A DNA stretch of 12,686 bases from contig JBMFXC010000076.1 of NCBI GenBank assembly GCA_049964655.1, positions 1 to 12,686 of the forward strand, given 5' to 3'. How positions within the stretch are numbered: the first letter of the stretch is position 1; each line of letters starts with the position of its first letter. The notes beneath the pieces were generated by a model. It ran no database searches, was not told where the DNA came from, and saw nothing but the letters and a program-made list of their open reading frames with translations. This document shows, piece by piece, positions 6,425 to 12,684 of this stretch. The position numbers and the translations under genes were made by a program. Source of the stretch: JAJZJT01 sp049964655. Lineage in GTDB: Bacteria; Actinomycetota; Acidimicrobiia; Acidimicrobiales; RAAP-2.

Positions 6425-7561
6425 GTGGTGACCTACGCTCCCCAACCCCTGGCCCGTCGGCGGGCCTCGCTGGTCGGCCGGTTCGACGTCGTCGTCTCGG
6501 GCGCGTCGATCGCCCTCGCCGTCCTGGGTGTCGTGATGGTGTACTCGGCCACCCGGGTGAAGCTGGCGCTCAGTGGGACCAATCCCCACTACTACCTGGA
6601 CCGGCAGGCCGTCTTCGTCGTGATCGGCATCGTCGTCATGGTGGGCGTGGCGCTCTTCGACTACCGACGACTCGAACCATGGGCCACCGTTCTCTACGTC
6701 GGGACCGTCTTCGCCCTGCTCGGCGTGTTCGTCGTCGGATCCCACGCCCTCGGGTCCCAGCGATGGTACGCCTTGGGCCCACTCCAGCTCCAGCCGTCGG
6801 AGTTTGCCACCCTCACCCTGATCGTGGCGATCGCCACTTACTGCGCTCGCAGGCCGGAGGGACTGGTGTTCCGCGATCTGGTCAGGCTGGTGCTCATGGT
6901 CGGCGTGCCGGCCCTCATGATCATCAAGCAGCCCGACCTCGGTACCGGGATCGTGGTGAGCATCATCCTGCTGGTGATGCTGGCGGTAGCCGGCATGCCC
7001 GGCCGGTACCTGTTGCTGCTGGTCGTCGGCGCCACGGTGCTGGTCGTCGTCGCGCTCCAGGTCGGGCTCCTGCAGAAGTACCAGATCCAGCGGTTGACCA
7101 GCTTCATCTCCCCCAACAGCGCCGGAGAGACGGCGACGTACAACGTCACACAGGCGAAGAACGCCATCGGGTCGGGAGGCCTGCTCGGCACCGGCGTCTT
7201 CCGTGGGGCCCAGACCAACCTCTCCTACGTCCCCTTCCAACAGACCGACTTCATCTTCTCGGCGGTGGGGGAGCAGCTGGGCTTCGTCGGTGGAGCGATC
7301 ACCATCCTCGTCTACGGGCTGTTGGGCTGGCGGATCCTGCGGATCGCCCAGCAGTCCAAGGACATCTTCGGCCGCATGATCTGCGGCGGCGTGTTCGCGC
7401 TGCTCACCTTCTCGGTGTTCGAGAACGTCGGGATGAACATGGGCATCATGCCGGTGGCGGGCATCCCGCTCCCCTTCCTCTCCTACGGGGGATCGGCAGC
7501 CATCGTCTTCTTCATGGCCGCCGGGCTGGTCCAGAGCGTGCGAGCCCGGAGCATCCGGTGA
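6425..7561 (+). CDS. rodA: RodA-type SEDS peptidoglycan glycosyltransferase
   Basis: SEDS proteins polymerise lipid II into glycan strands in the cytoplasmic membrane, normally with a class B penicillin-binding protein. The protein has 378 residues, the size of classical RodA, and about ten hydrophobic segments. Diagnostic stretches are MVYSAT (38-43), GSQRWYALGPLQLQPSEF (110-127), IKQPDLGTG (167-175), the long extracytoplasmic loop ending PFQQTDFIFSAVGEQLGF with the catalytic-type D275, and NVGMNMGIMPVAGIPLPFLSYGGSA (334-358). The NxGM...G-MPV-GIPLPF form is closer to RodA than to FtsW. GTG 6425 has GGAG 7 nt upstream; GTG 6428 is an equally possible start. The stop overlaps the GTG of the next gene by 4 bp. 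No PBP gene adjoins it; mltG lies two genes upstream. Confidence 0.93.
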   Translation: MVTYAPQPLARRRASLVGRFDVVVSGASIALAVLGVVMVYSATRVKLALSGTNPHYYLDRQAVFVVIGIVVMVGVALFDYRRLEPWATVLYVGTVFALLGVFVVGSHALGSQRWYALGPLQLQPSEFATLTLIVAIATYCARRPEGLVFRDLVRLVLMVGVPALMIIKQPDLGTGIVVSIILLVMLAVAGMPGRYLLLLVVGATVLVVVALQVGLLQKYQIQRLTSFISPNSAGETATYNVTQAKNAIGSGGLLGTGVFRGAQTNLSYVPFQQTDFIFSAVGEQLGFVGGAITILVYGLLGWRILRIAQQSKDIFGRMICGGVFALLTFSVFENVGMNMGIMPVAGIPLPFLSYGGSAAIVFFMAAGLVQSVRARSIR

Positions 7562-8347
7562 CCGGGGAGGCCAGCCCCGAAACGGCCCCGTTGGTCGCAC
7601 CGGCCGAGGCCGACGGCACTGGCGGGCTGGTCGACGGCGAGGAGCCTGTCGACGGCGAGGAGNNNNNNNNNNNNNNNNNNNNNNNNNNNNNNNNNNNNNN
7701 NNNNNNNNNNNNNNNNNNNNNNNNNNNNNNNNNNNNNNNNNNNNNNNNNNNNNNNNNNNNNNCTGGTCGACGGCGAGGAGCTGGTCGACGGCGAGGAGCT
7801 GGTCGACGGCGAGGAGCTGGTCGACGGCGAGGAGCGTCCGCCGGGCTCGCCCGACGCGCCCGAGGAAGCGTCAGCCCAGCCCGAGGGAGACCCGGTGGTG
7901 CCGGTGCCGTCGGCCGGTGGAGGTCCGGTGTTCCGGACGGCCATCGTCTCCTCGGTGGCACTGGACCTCCCCTCCCAACACCCGATGGTGGTGGTCCGCG
8001 AGGCGGAGCCTCCCTGGCGCCAGGTGCAATTCCGCGTGGGGCTGCCGGACGGGACGGCGCTCGCCTGCGCGCTGCGGCGGATCGAGACGCCCCGACCGCT
8101 CACTCACGAGCTGTTGGGCGAGGTCCTTTCCGGCTTCGACATCGACGTCGTCGCCGTGCGCCTGGTCGGACGCCAGCAGGGCACCTACTTCGCCGAGCTC
8201 GACCTTCGAGGCCGCACGGGTCGACGGGTCCTGTCGTGCCGCCCGTCGGACGCCCTGGTCGTGGCCCTCCGTCAGGCGGTGCCAGCGCCCATCTTGGTCG
8301 CCGACGCGCTCTTCGACGGCGAGGGAGACGTCCTGCCCCAAGCGTGA
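7558..8347 (+). CDS. bifunctional nuclease family (BFN/DUF151) protein with acidic LVDGEE-repeat N-terminus, interrupted by assembly gap
   Basis: The GTG at 7558 overlaps the rodA stop (GTGA). The first 35 codons run into a 100-N gap (7663-7762), and after it 194 more residues follow to TGA at 8345-8347. Both sides of the gap encode the hexapeptide LVDGEE, so I read them as one gene even though the placeholder length changes the frame. A Pro/Glu/Ala-rich linker follows the repeats. The DUF151 domain (from about base 7931) shows the family pattern: VALDLPSQHPMVVVREAE, RPLTHELLGEVL, GTYFAELDL and CRPSDALVVALR. Family members are small proteins of about 130-170 residues with reported nuclease activity in plants, and of uncertain role in Actinobacteria. 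The usual IG--EA-A segment reads VGLPDGTALACAL here, a divergence. An alternative start is GTG 7895 or 7898 behind GAGGGAGA (7883-7890), which would give a plain DUF151 protein without repeats. Confidence 0.75.
7627..7834 (+). repeat. 18-bp tandem coding repeat (LVDGEE) spanning the assembly gap
   Basis: The unit CTGGTCGACGGCGAGGAG occurs at 7627-7644, in a variant (PVDGEE) at 7645-7662, and after the gap as four identical copies at 7763-7780, 7781-7798, 7799-7816 and 7817-7834. At least six units exist. The true number is unknown because the gap lies inside the array. Confidence 0.95.
7663..7762. other. assembly gap (100 N)
   Basis: There are exactly 100 N, a conventional placeholder for a gap of unknown length. 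It begins and ends at repeat-unit boundaries, so the missing sequence is very probably further copies of the 18-bp unit. Its length is not a multiple of three, so the frame shift across it is artificial. Confidence 0.97.
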
Positions 8348-8367
8348 CCGCCCGACGGGGCGCCGGT
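8347..8367 (+). terminator. weak hairpin after the bifunctional nuclease gene
   Basis: CGCCC (8349-8353) can pair with GGGCG (8358-8362) across the loop GACG just after the stop codon, with outer ACCG/CGGT as an alternative extension. There is no T-tract. It may act between the two convergent genes, but the evidence is thin. Confidence 0.25.
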
Positions 8368-8371
8368 AGAC

Positions 8372-8410
8372 GGGCTCAGCCGGGAGGTGCGATCGAGGGG
8401 CTCAGCCGGG
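8372..8410. repeat. 13-bp direct repeat at the 3' end of the minus-strand SEDS gene
   Basis: GGGCTCAGCCGGG occurs at 8372-8384 and again at 8398-8410. On the minus strand both copies contain a TGA. The downstream one is the real stop of the SEDS gene; the other is 26 bp further on and in a different frame. Confidence 0.8.
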
Positions 8411-9826
8411 GCGGCCGAGCGGCCCCGCGATGAGCGCTCGACGACGTGCCGCCACCTGTTCGTCGGCCTGCCGCTCGGCCTGGTCGACCGCGGTACCTCC
8501 CTCGTGCGAGATGCGCATGAGGACGGCGATCAGCACGTAGTTGGCCACCAGGGCAGAGCCGCCGTAGGACACGAAGGGGAGGGTGATGCCGGTCAACGGG
8601 AGCAGCCGGGCGATGCCGGCGAGGATGAAGAACGCCTGGAACCCCAGGATGAGGGTCAGGCCGGTGGCCGTCAGCTTGGCGAACTCCGAGCGTGCCGCCT
8701 GGGCGACGCGCAGCCCGGCTCCGACCAGGAGCAGGAAGGCCACCAAGATGGTGGCCGAGCCGAGCAGGCCCATCTCCTCTCCGATGACGGTGAAGATGAA
8801 GTCGGTCTGGACGTTCGGGATGGTGTAGGCGGCTGCCCCGAGGCCCAGCCCCGTCCCGCCGAGGCCACCGGTCCCGAGGGAGAACCACGCCAGGCGGAGC
8901 TGGTAGCCGGGATCGTTGGGCGGGATCACCTTCCACGGGTCGAGCCATGTCTCGATGCGGACGTTGGTCTGGACGAAGAGGTGGGCTGACACGTACGCGC
9001 CGACGGCGAAGAGCACGATGCCGAGCACGAGATAGCCGGTGCGCCCGGTGGTCACCCACAGCATGCCGATGAAGAGGGTGAAGAGCAGAGCCGAGAAGCC
9101 GATGTCGTGCTCGAGGCTCATCACGCCGATGGCGAAGAGCCAGGCCACGGTGATCGGCACCAGGGGGCGGGGGTCGACGACGAGCCGGTTGCCCATCCGG
9201 GCGGTGGGGATCGACAGCAGCTCGCGCTTCTCGGCGAAGTACGAGGCGAAGAAGACGCAGAGCAGCAGCTTGGCCACTTCGATGGGCTGGAACTGGATCG
9301 GCCCGAGCTTGACCCACAGCCGTGCCCCGTTGATGTTCTGCCCGATGTGGGGCACCAGTGGGCTGAGGAGGAGGAGCACGGCCGCGAGCAGGAGCAGGTA
9401 GCGGTAACGATCGAGATCGCGTGAGTGCCGGACGAGGGCCAAGGTCAGCACGTAGCCGGCCACCCCGACGGCCGTCCAGGCCGCCTGGTAGGGGGCGAAC
9501 GAGTGGGCGGTGGCGTAGTCGATCCGGACGAGCACCGCGTAGCCGATCCCGTTGAGGAAGAAGACGACGGGCAGGATGGCCGGGTGGGCGTTCGGGGCGA
9601 AGATCCGAGTGGCGATGTGCGCGCCCGCTGCCAGGGCGACCATGACCGCGAGCAGGGTCCCGAGGTCGGCGGGTGAGGTGTGCGCCTCGCCTTCGACGAC
9701 GAGCACGTAGACCGCTACCACGAGTGCCGTCGCCCCGACGAGCAGTCCGAGCTCGGTGCGGCGACGGGCCCGGGGGCTGCGCACCCGTTGACGGGTGGCC
9801 GGAGTGGGTCGAGTCAACACGGCCAC
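8402..9826 (-). CDS. actinobacterial-type FtsW/RodA/SpoVE family SEDS glycosyltransferase
   Basis: This second SEDS lipid II polymerase has 474 residues, close to the roughly 470-residue RodA-like proteins that in many Actinobacteria sit beside pbpA. After a basic N-terminus (about 25 residues) come about ten to twelve membrane segments. Motifs are GARLWVKLGPIQFQPIEVAKLLL (167-189, around the usual Q-P-E block), SLEHDIGFSALLF (237-249), the extracytoplasmic loop GYQLRLAWFSLGTGGLGGTGLG (307-328), PNVQTDFIFTVIGEEMGLLG with catalytic-type D342, and LTGITLPFVSYGGSALVANY (411-430). The C-terminal tail is basic and disordered. GTG 9826 is chosen because the frame is conserved from the first membrane segment and a TAnnnT element lies 6 nt upstream; GTG 9820 is possible. 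It converges on the rodA-DUF151 pair. It could be called rodA or ftsW; sequence alone does not decide, so no symbol is given. Confidence 0.92.
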   Translation of the reverse strand: MAVLTRPTPATRQRVRSPRARRRTELGLLVGATALVVAVYVLVVEGEAHTSPADLGTLLAVMVALAAGAHIATRIFAPNAHPAILPVVFFLNGIGYAVLVRIDYATAHSFAPYQAAWTAVGVAGYVLTLALVRHSRDLDRYRYLLLLAAVLLLLSPLVPHIGQNINGARLWVKLGPIQFQPIEVAKLLLCVFFASYFAEKRELLSIPTARMGNRLVVDPRPLVPITVAWLFAIGVMSLEHDIGFSALLFTLFIGMLWVTTGRTGYLVLGIVLFAVGAYVSAHLFVQTNVRIETWLDPWKVIPPNDPGYQLRLAWFSLGTGGLGGTGLGLGAAAYTIPNVQTDFIFTVIGEEMGLLGSATILVAFLLLVGAGLRVAQAARSEFAKLTATGLTLILGFQAFFILAGIARLLPLTGITLPFVSYGGSALVANYVLIAVLMRISHEGGTAVDQAERQADEQVAARRRALIAGPLGRPG

Positions 9827-9832
9827 GGCGAG

Positions 9833-9838
9833 ATGCTA
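9833..9838 (-). promoter_or_regulatory. candidate -10 element (TAGCAT) of the minus-strand SEDS gene
   Basis: Read on the minus strand, TAGCAT fits TAnnnT and lies 6 nt before the GTG at 9826. There is no Shine-Dalgarno, so a leaderless transcript is possible. It sits in the 58-bp gap after the upstream minus-strand gene. There is no clear -35. Confidence 0.4.
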
Positions 9839-9884
9839 CCGGGCCGCCCGCGGACGACGAAGGCACCGAGGTGGCGGCGAAGGG

Positions 9885-11270
9885 TCACAGGGAGCGACGC
9901 TGACGCCGGGGGACCGGTGGCGGCGCAGACGGGTCGGCGGAGACGCGCCTCGGGAGCGGACGGGAACGACGGCCTGACGGACGCCGCGAGGCACCCTCCT
10001 GGTCGGCCACGGCCCGTCGGCGCGTGGACGGGCGCGCCCTCGCGGCGGTGGCCCGGGTGGGAGGCGGGACGGTAGCCGAGGCGCCTGACGTCACCGGGGT
10101 GGCCGGTGGGACAGCGCGTCCACGCTCGATCCCCGTGCTGCGTTGGTACCGGTCGAGGAAGTAGAGATGGAGCCGGCGGTACAGGTCGCCATGCTCGAAC
10201 TGGAGAGAGGCGTAGGCAAGCCCCCCCACAGGAATGGGCAGCCAGAAGTTCACGGCCCGGTAGGCAAGCACTGCCGAGAGCGCCTCGGCGGCGGTCGGGC
10301 CGAAGCCGGTGATGAGCGAGATGAGGACGAACTCGACGACACCGAGCCCCCCCGGGGTGACTGGGATCGCCGCCAAGATGTTGGCCAGTCCGTAGGCGAC
10401 CAAGAGGTCGACGGGGGAGATGACGCGGCTGAAGGCCGCCACGAAGACCCACAGCGAGGCAGCGTCGAGGAGCCAGTTGGTGGCAGCCCAGGCCGTGGCC
10501 CGTACCAGGAGCGGTCGGTCCTCGAGCAGCACGGCGAAGCGTTCGGCGAGGTGCTGGACGAACGCGGTCACCCGGTCGGCGTCGACGAAGCGGAGTCGCT
10601 TGGAGACCCGGTGGATCGCCGTGGCGGCGCGTTCCTGCCCCCGGGTGAGCAGGGCGAAGATCCCGCCGAAGGCGGCCATCAGGACGATGCCGATGACGAC
10701 GGCCACGACGACCAGGATCGACGCGGACGTCGAAGCCCCCGACCCGTGGCTGGCAGGCGGGTGGAAGCCGTGCTGGACGAGAAAGGCGACGAGCGCGAGC
10801 CAGAAGAGGACGTTCAAGACGACCGCCGAACCGATGCCCTGGGTCCCGAGGGTGAAGCCGGCGTCGGCACCCGTCATCCCCGACTGGGTGAGGAGGCGGT
10901 AGCCGAGGGCTGCGCCGGGCGCCGTACCGCCAGGTGAGACGTGGCTGAGGGCGAGGGTGGAGAGGTTGATGCGCAAGAGGCGTTCGCGCCGAGGGCCAGG
11001 CGTCGGTAGGACGGCGTAGGTGAGCTGGGCGTACGCCACGAGGGCGGCGGCTTCCAGGACGACGCCGGCGACGAGGTAGCCGGCATTGACGTGCCCCAGC
11101 GCGGCGATCTCGGAGCGGTGGCTGGCGACGAGTGGGACGACGACGTAGAAGGCGAAGAGGAAGAGGACGACGAACCCCACGCTCCAGCGAACCTCGCGTC
11201 GAGCGAAGGGGCCGCGGTGCCACCACCGTCGCCGCGGGCGCGGTCGGCGCGGCGGTGGATCGGCCCTCAT
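9885..11270 (-). CDS. LPG-synthase-TM / YbhN-like (UPF0104) flippase-fold integral membrane protein
   Basis: The protein has 461 residues from ATG 11270. A basic N-terminus (RPRPRRRWW) precedes about seven or eight hydrophobic segments. Recognisable family motifs are LSHVSPGGTAPGAALGYRLL and, near the C-terminal membrane segments, ANILAAIPVTPGGLGVVEFVL with the P-GGLG-VE signature. This fold is the transmembrane part of lysyl-phosphatidylglycerol synthase (MprF flippase domain). Stand-alone members lack the aminoacyl-transfer domain, as here, and are thought to act on lipids or polyprenyl-linked sugars; the substrate is unknown. The last 75 or so residues are a Pro/Arg/Ser/Thr-rich, probably disordered basic tail of uncertain use. 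ATG 11307-11309 would add 13 residues and bring the start to within 10 bp of the divergent gene. Neither start has a Shine-Dalgarno. It is 58 bp upstream of the SEDS gene and in the same direction, so co-expression is possible. Confidence 0.85.
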   Translation of the reverse strand: MRADPPPRRPRPRRRWWHRGPFARREVRWSVGFVVLFLFAFYVVVPLVASHRSEIAALGHVNAGYLVAGVVLEAAALVAYAQLTYAVLPTPGPRRERLLRINLSTLALSHVSPGGTAPGAALGYRLLTQSGMTGADAGFTLGTQGIGSAVVLNVLFWLALVAFLVQHGFHPPASHGSGASTSASILVVVAVVIGIVLMAAFGGIFALLTRGQERAATAIHRVSKRLRFVDADRVTAFVQHLAERFAVLLEDRPLLVRATAWAATNWLLDAASLWVFVAAFSRVISPVDLLVAYGLANILAAIPVTPGGLGVVEFVLISLITGFGPTAAEALSAVLAYRAVNFWLPIPVGGLAYASLQFEHGDLYRRLHLYFLDRYQRSTGIERGRAVPPATPVTSGASATVPPPTRATAARARPSTRRRAVADQEGASRRPSGRRSRPLPRRVSADPSAPPPVPRRQRRSL

Positions 11271-11279
11271 GGCGCCATG
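11268..11279. promoter_or_regulatory. 12-bp perfect palindrome in the divergent intergenic region
   Basis: CATGGCGCCATG is a perfect inverted repeat between the divergent flippase-fold and transporter genes, and it overlaps the ATG at 11270. It could be an operator half-site pair. By chance alone such a palindrome is not very rare in high-GC DNA. Confidence 0.3.
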
Positions 11280-11318
11280 TTCGCACGCAAGACGCCGTGT
11301 ACCTGACATGCTGGGACG

Positions 11319-12593
11319 ATGGTGGCCGAGCGTGGTCGAGGCGCAGACCCGACGGCGGCAGACCCGACGGCGGCAGACCCGACGGCGGCGCGCGTGGGCA
11401 GCGACGCTCCCCGACGTGACCGCCTCTTCGCTGCCGCCTCACGGGCTGGCGTCCCGCTGCGCACGATCGTGGTCATCGACGTCGTCGTCATCGCCACCTG
11501 GGTGGCCTACCGTCTCGTCATCCGGCTCCACGAGGTGATCCTGTGGGTGCTGGTCGCCGCCTTCATCGCCGTGGTGCTCGACCCCGCCGTGGCCTACCTG
11601 CAGCGGCGCCGGCTGGGGAGGACCGCTGCGGTGATCGTCGTCTTCGCCGCGGCGGTGCTGGCCTTCGCCGGTCTACTCGTGCTCTTCGGCTACCCGTTGG
11701 TCAACGCCCTCACCCACTTCGCCGAGCAGTTGCCCACCATGGTGAGCGATCTCCAAAAGGGGCACGGGCGACTAGCCACGACGCTCCAGCATTTCCACCT
11801 CCTCAGCTGGGTGCAGCGCAACGCCCCGAAGCTGAAGGACGCTGCCCGCAACCTGGGTCGTCCGGCCCTCAGCGTCGGGACCAACCTCGGCAAGGCGGTG
11901 TTCTCGACCATCCTCGCGCTCACGACCATCGGCTTCCTGTCGCTGTTCATGCTCTTCGAGGCACCGCGGCTCCGTGCCGGCGTGCTGGGGGCGCTCGGGG
12001 ACGACCGGCGTCGTCGTGTCGAGGCCGTGGCCCGACAGGTGGCCCAGTCGGTCACCGCCTACGTGCTCGGCACCGCCGTGCTCTCCTTGCTCTTCGGCGT
12101 CGTCGTCCTCATCACCCTCGTCATCCTCGGAGTCCCCTTCGCCCTGCTCATCGGACTGTGGGTCGCCTTGGTCGCCATGATCCCCCTGGTGGGTGGCCTG
12201 GTGGCCGGCGTGCCCACCGTGGTGATCGCCCTCCTCCACGCCCCCTCCGCCGCTGTCGTGATGATCATCGTCTTCGTCGGGTTCCAGCTCTTCGAGAACC
12301 ACTTCCTCTACCCCCTGGTGATGAGCCGGGCGGTCCGCATGACACCGTTGTGGGTGCTGGTATCGGTGCTGGTGGGTGCCAACCTGGGGGGTGTCTTCGG
12401 CTCGGCGCTCGGGGCACTGACCGGCGCCCTCGTGGCCATCCCCTTGGGTGGTGCCATCCAGGTGGTGGGCGGCGAGGTCTGGCGGGCGACCCGCGCCCGT
12501 GCCGCTCCGGCGAGCGCGGATCGGCTGCCAGGGCAGTCAGCAGACGACGAGCCGGACACCTCCCTGGATGGCCAGGGACCGCCAGCGGACTGA
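11319..12593 (+). CDS. AI-2E (PerM/UPF0118) family transporter
   Basis: The protein has 424 residues with the layout of the family. There are three N-terminal membrane segments (about 48-68, 72-92 and 102-126) and an amphipathic soluble insert (about 130-195). A C-terminal block of about five segments holds AMIPLVGGLVAGVP (286-299) and QLFENHFLYPLVMSRAVRMTPL (323-344), which are characteristic. Members have been linked to autoinducer-2 export (TqsA) and, in other bacteria, to Na+/H+ antiport or osmotic tolerance, so the substrate cannot be inferred. The first 30 residues are a hydrophilic extension with three PTAAD-type repeats. ATG 11319 is the first start; later GTG codons after the repeats are possible. 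No Shine-Dalgarno is seen. The C-terminal tail (about 390-424) is acidic and polar. A terminator-like hairpin lies 63 bp after the stop. Confidence 0.92.
   Translation: MVAERGRGADPTAADPTAADPTAARVGSDAPRRDRLFAAASRAGVPLRTIVVIDVVVIATWVAYRLVIRLHEVILWVLVAAFIAVVLDPAVAYLQRRRLGRTAAVIVVFAAAVLAFAGLLVLFGYPLVNALTHFAEQLPTMVSDLQKGHGRLATTLQHFHLLSWVQRNAPKLKDAARNLGRPALSVGTNLGKAVFSTILALTTIGFLSLFMLFEAPRLRAGVLGALGDDRRRRVEAVARQVAQSVTAYVLGTAVLSLLFGVVVLITLVILGVPFALLIGLWVALVAMIPLVGGLVAGVPTVVIALLHAPSAAVVMIIVFVGFQLFENHFLYPLVMSRAVRMTPLWVLVSVLVGANLGGVFGSALGALTGALVAIPLGGAIQVVGGEVWRATRARAAPASADRLPGQSADDEPDTSLDGQGPPAD
11346..11390 (+). repeat. 15-bp tandem coding repeat, three copies (DPTAA)
   Basis: GACCCGACGGCGGCA occurs at 11346-11360 and 11361-11375, and with one terminal change at 11376-11390. 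It encodes DPTAA three times in the N-terminal extension of the transporter. The period is a multiple of three, so copy-number change keeps the frame. Confidence 0.9.
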
Positions 12594-12635
12594 ACAGGGG
12601 TTCTCGTGCCGACTGCCCCCGGTTGCCCCCGGGTT

Positions 12636-12647
12636 GCCGACGTCGGC
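12636..12647. repeat. 12-bp perfect palindrome after the transporter gene
   Basis: GCCGACGTCGGC is self-complementary and lies 42 bp past the transporter stop, just upstream of the terminator-like hairpin. It could be a binding site or part of a longer 3' structure. Confidence 0.3.
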
Positions 12648-12656
12648 CACGGTGCA

Positions 12657-12684
12657 GCCGCGCTCGATCGGGCGCGGCCCTTTT
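12657..12684 (+). terminator. intrinsic terminator-like hairpin
   Basis: GCCGCGC (12657-12663) and GCGCGGC (12672-12678) form a perfect 7-bp GC stem with an 8-nt loop, followed by CC and TTTT (12681-12684). This is the best Rho-independent terminator candidate in the window and suits the end of the transporter gene. The window ends 2 bases later, so a longer T-tract cannot be checked. Confidence 0.6.

Noticed and set aside
6032..7600. Minus-strand frame of about 520 codons opposite aroE and rodA
   Set aside because: It is rich in His, Asp and Gln with no recognisable domain, and rodA on the other strand has every SEDS motif.
7627..7834. CRISPR array at the repeat around the N gap
   Set aside because: Units are 18 bp, directly adjacent with no spacers, and in a protein-coding frame.
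8398..8424. GGCC...GGCC hairpin as a terminator for the minus-strand SEDS gene
   Set aside because: The stem is only 4-5 bp, lies within the coding sequence and has no T-tract on either strand.
9814..11442. Minus-strand frame longer than the flippase-fold gene and overlapping it
   Set aside because: It is Arg/Pro-rich without membrane segments and reads into the divergent transporter gene. The frame used instead has clear membrane segments and the PGGLG-VE motif.
12594..12635. TGCCCCCGG/TTGCCCCCGGG short duplication as a mobile element end or attachment site
   Set aside because: It is about 10 bp of C/G-rich sequence with no integrase or tRNA gene nearby; simple sequence similarity is enough to explain it.
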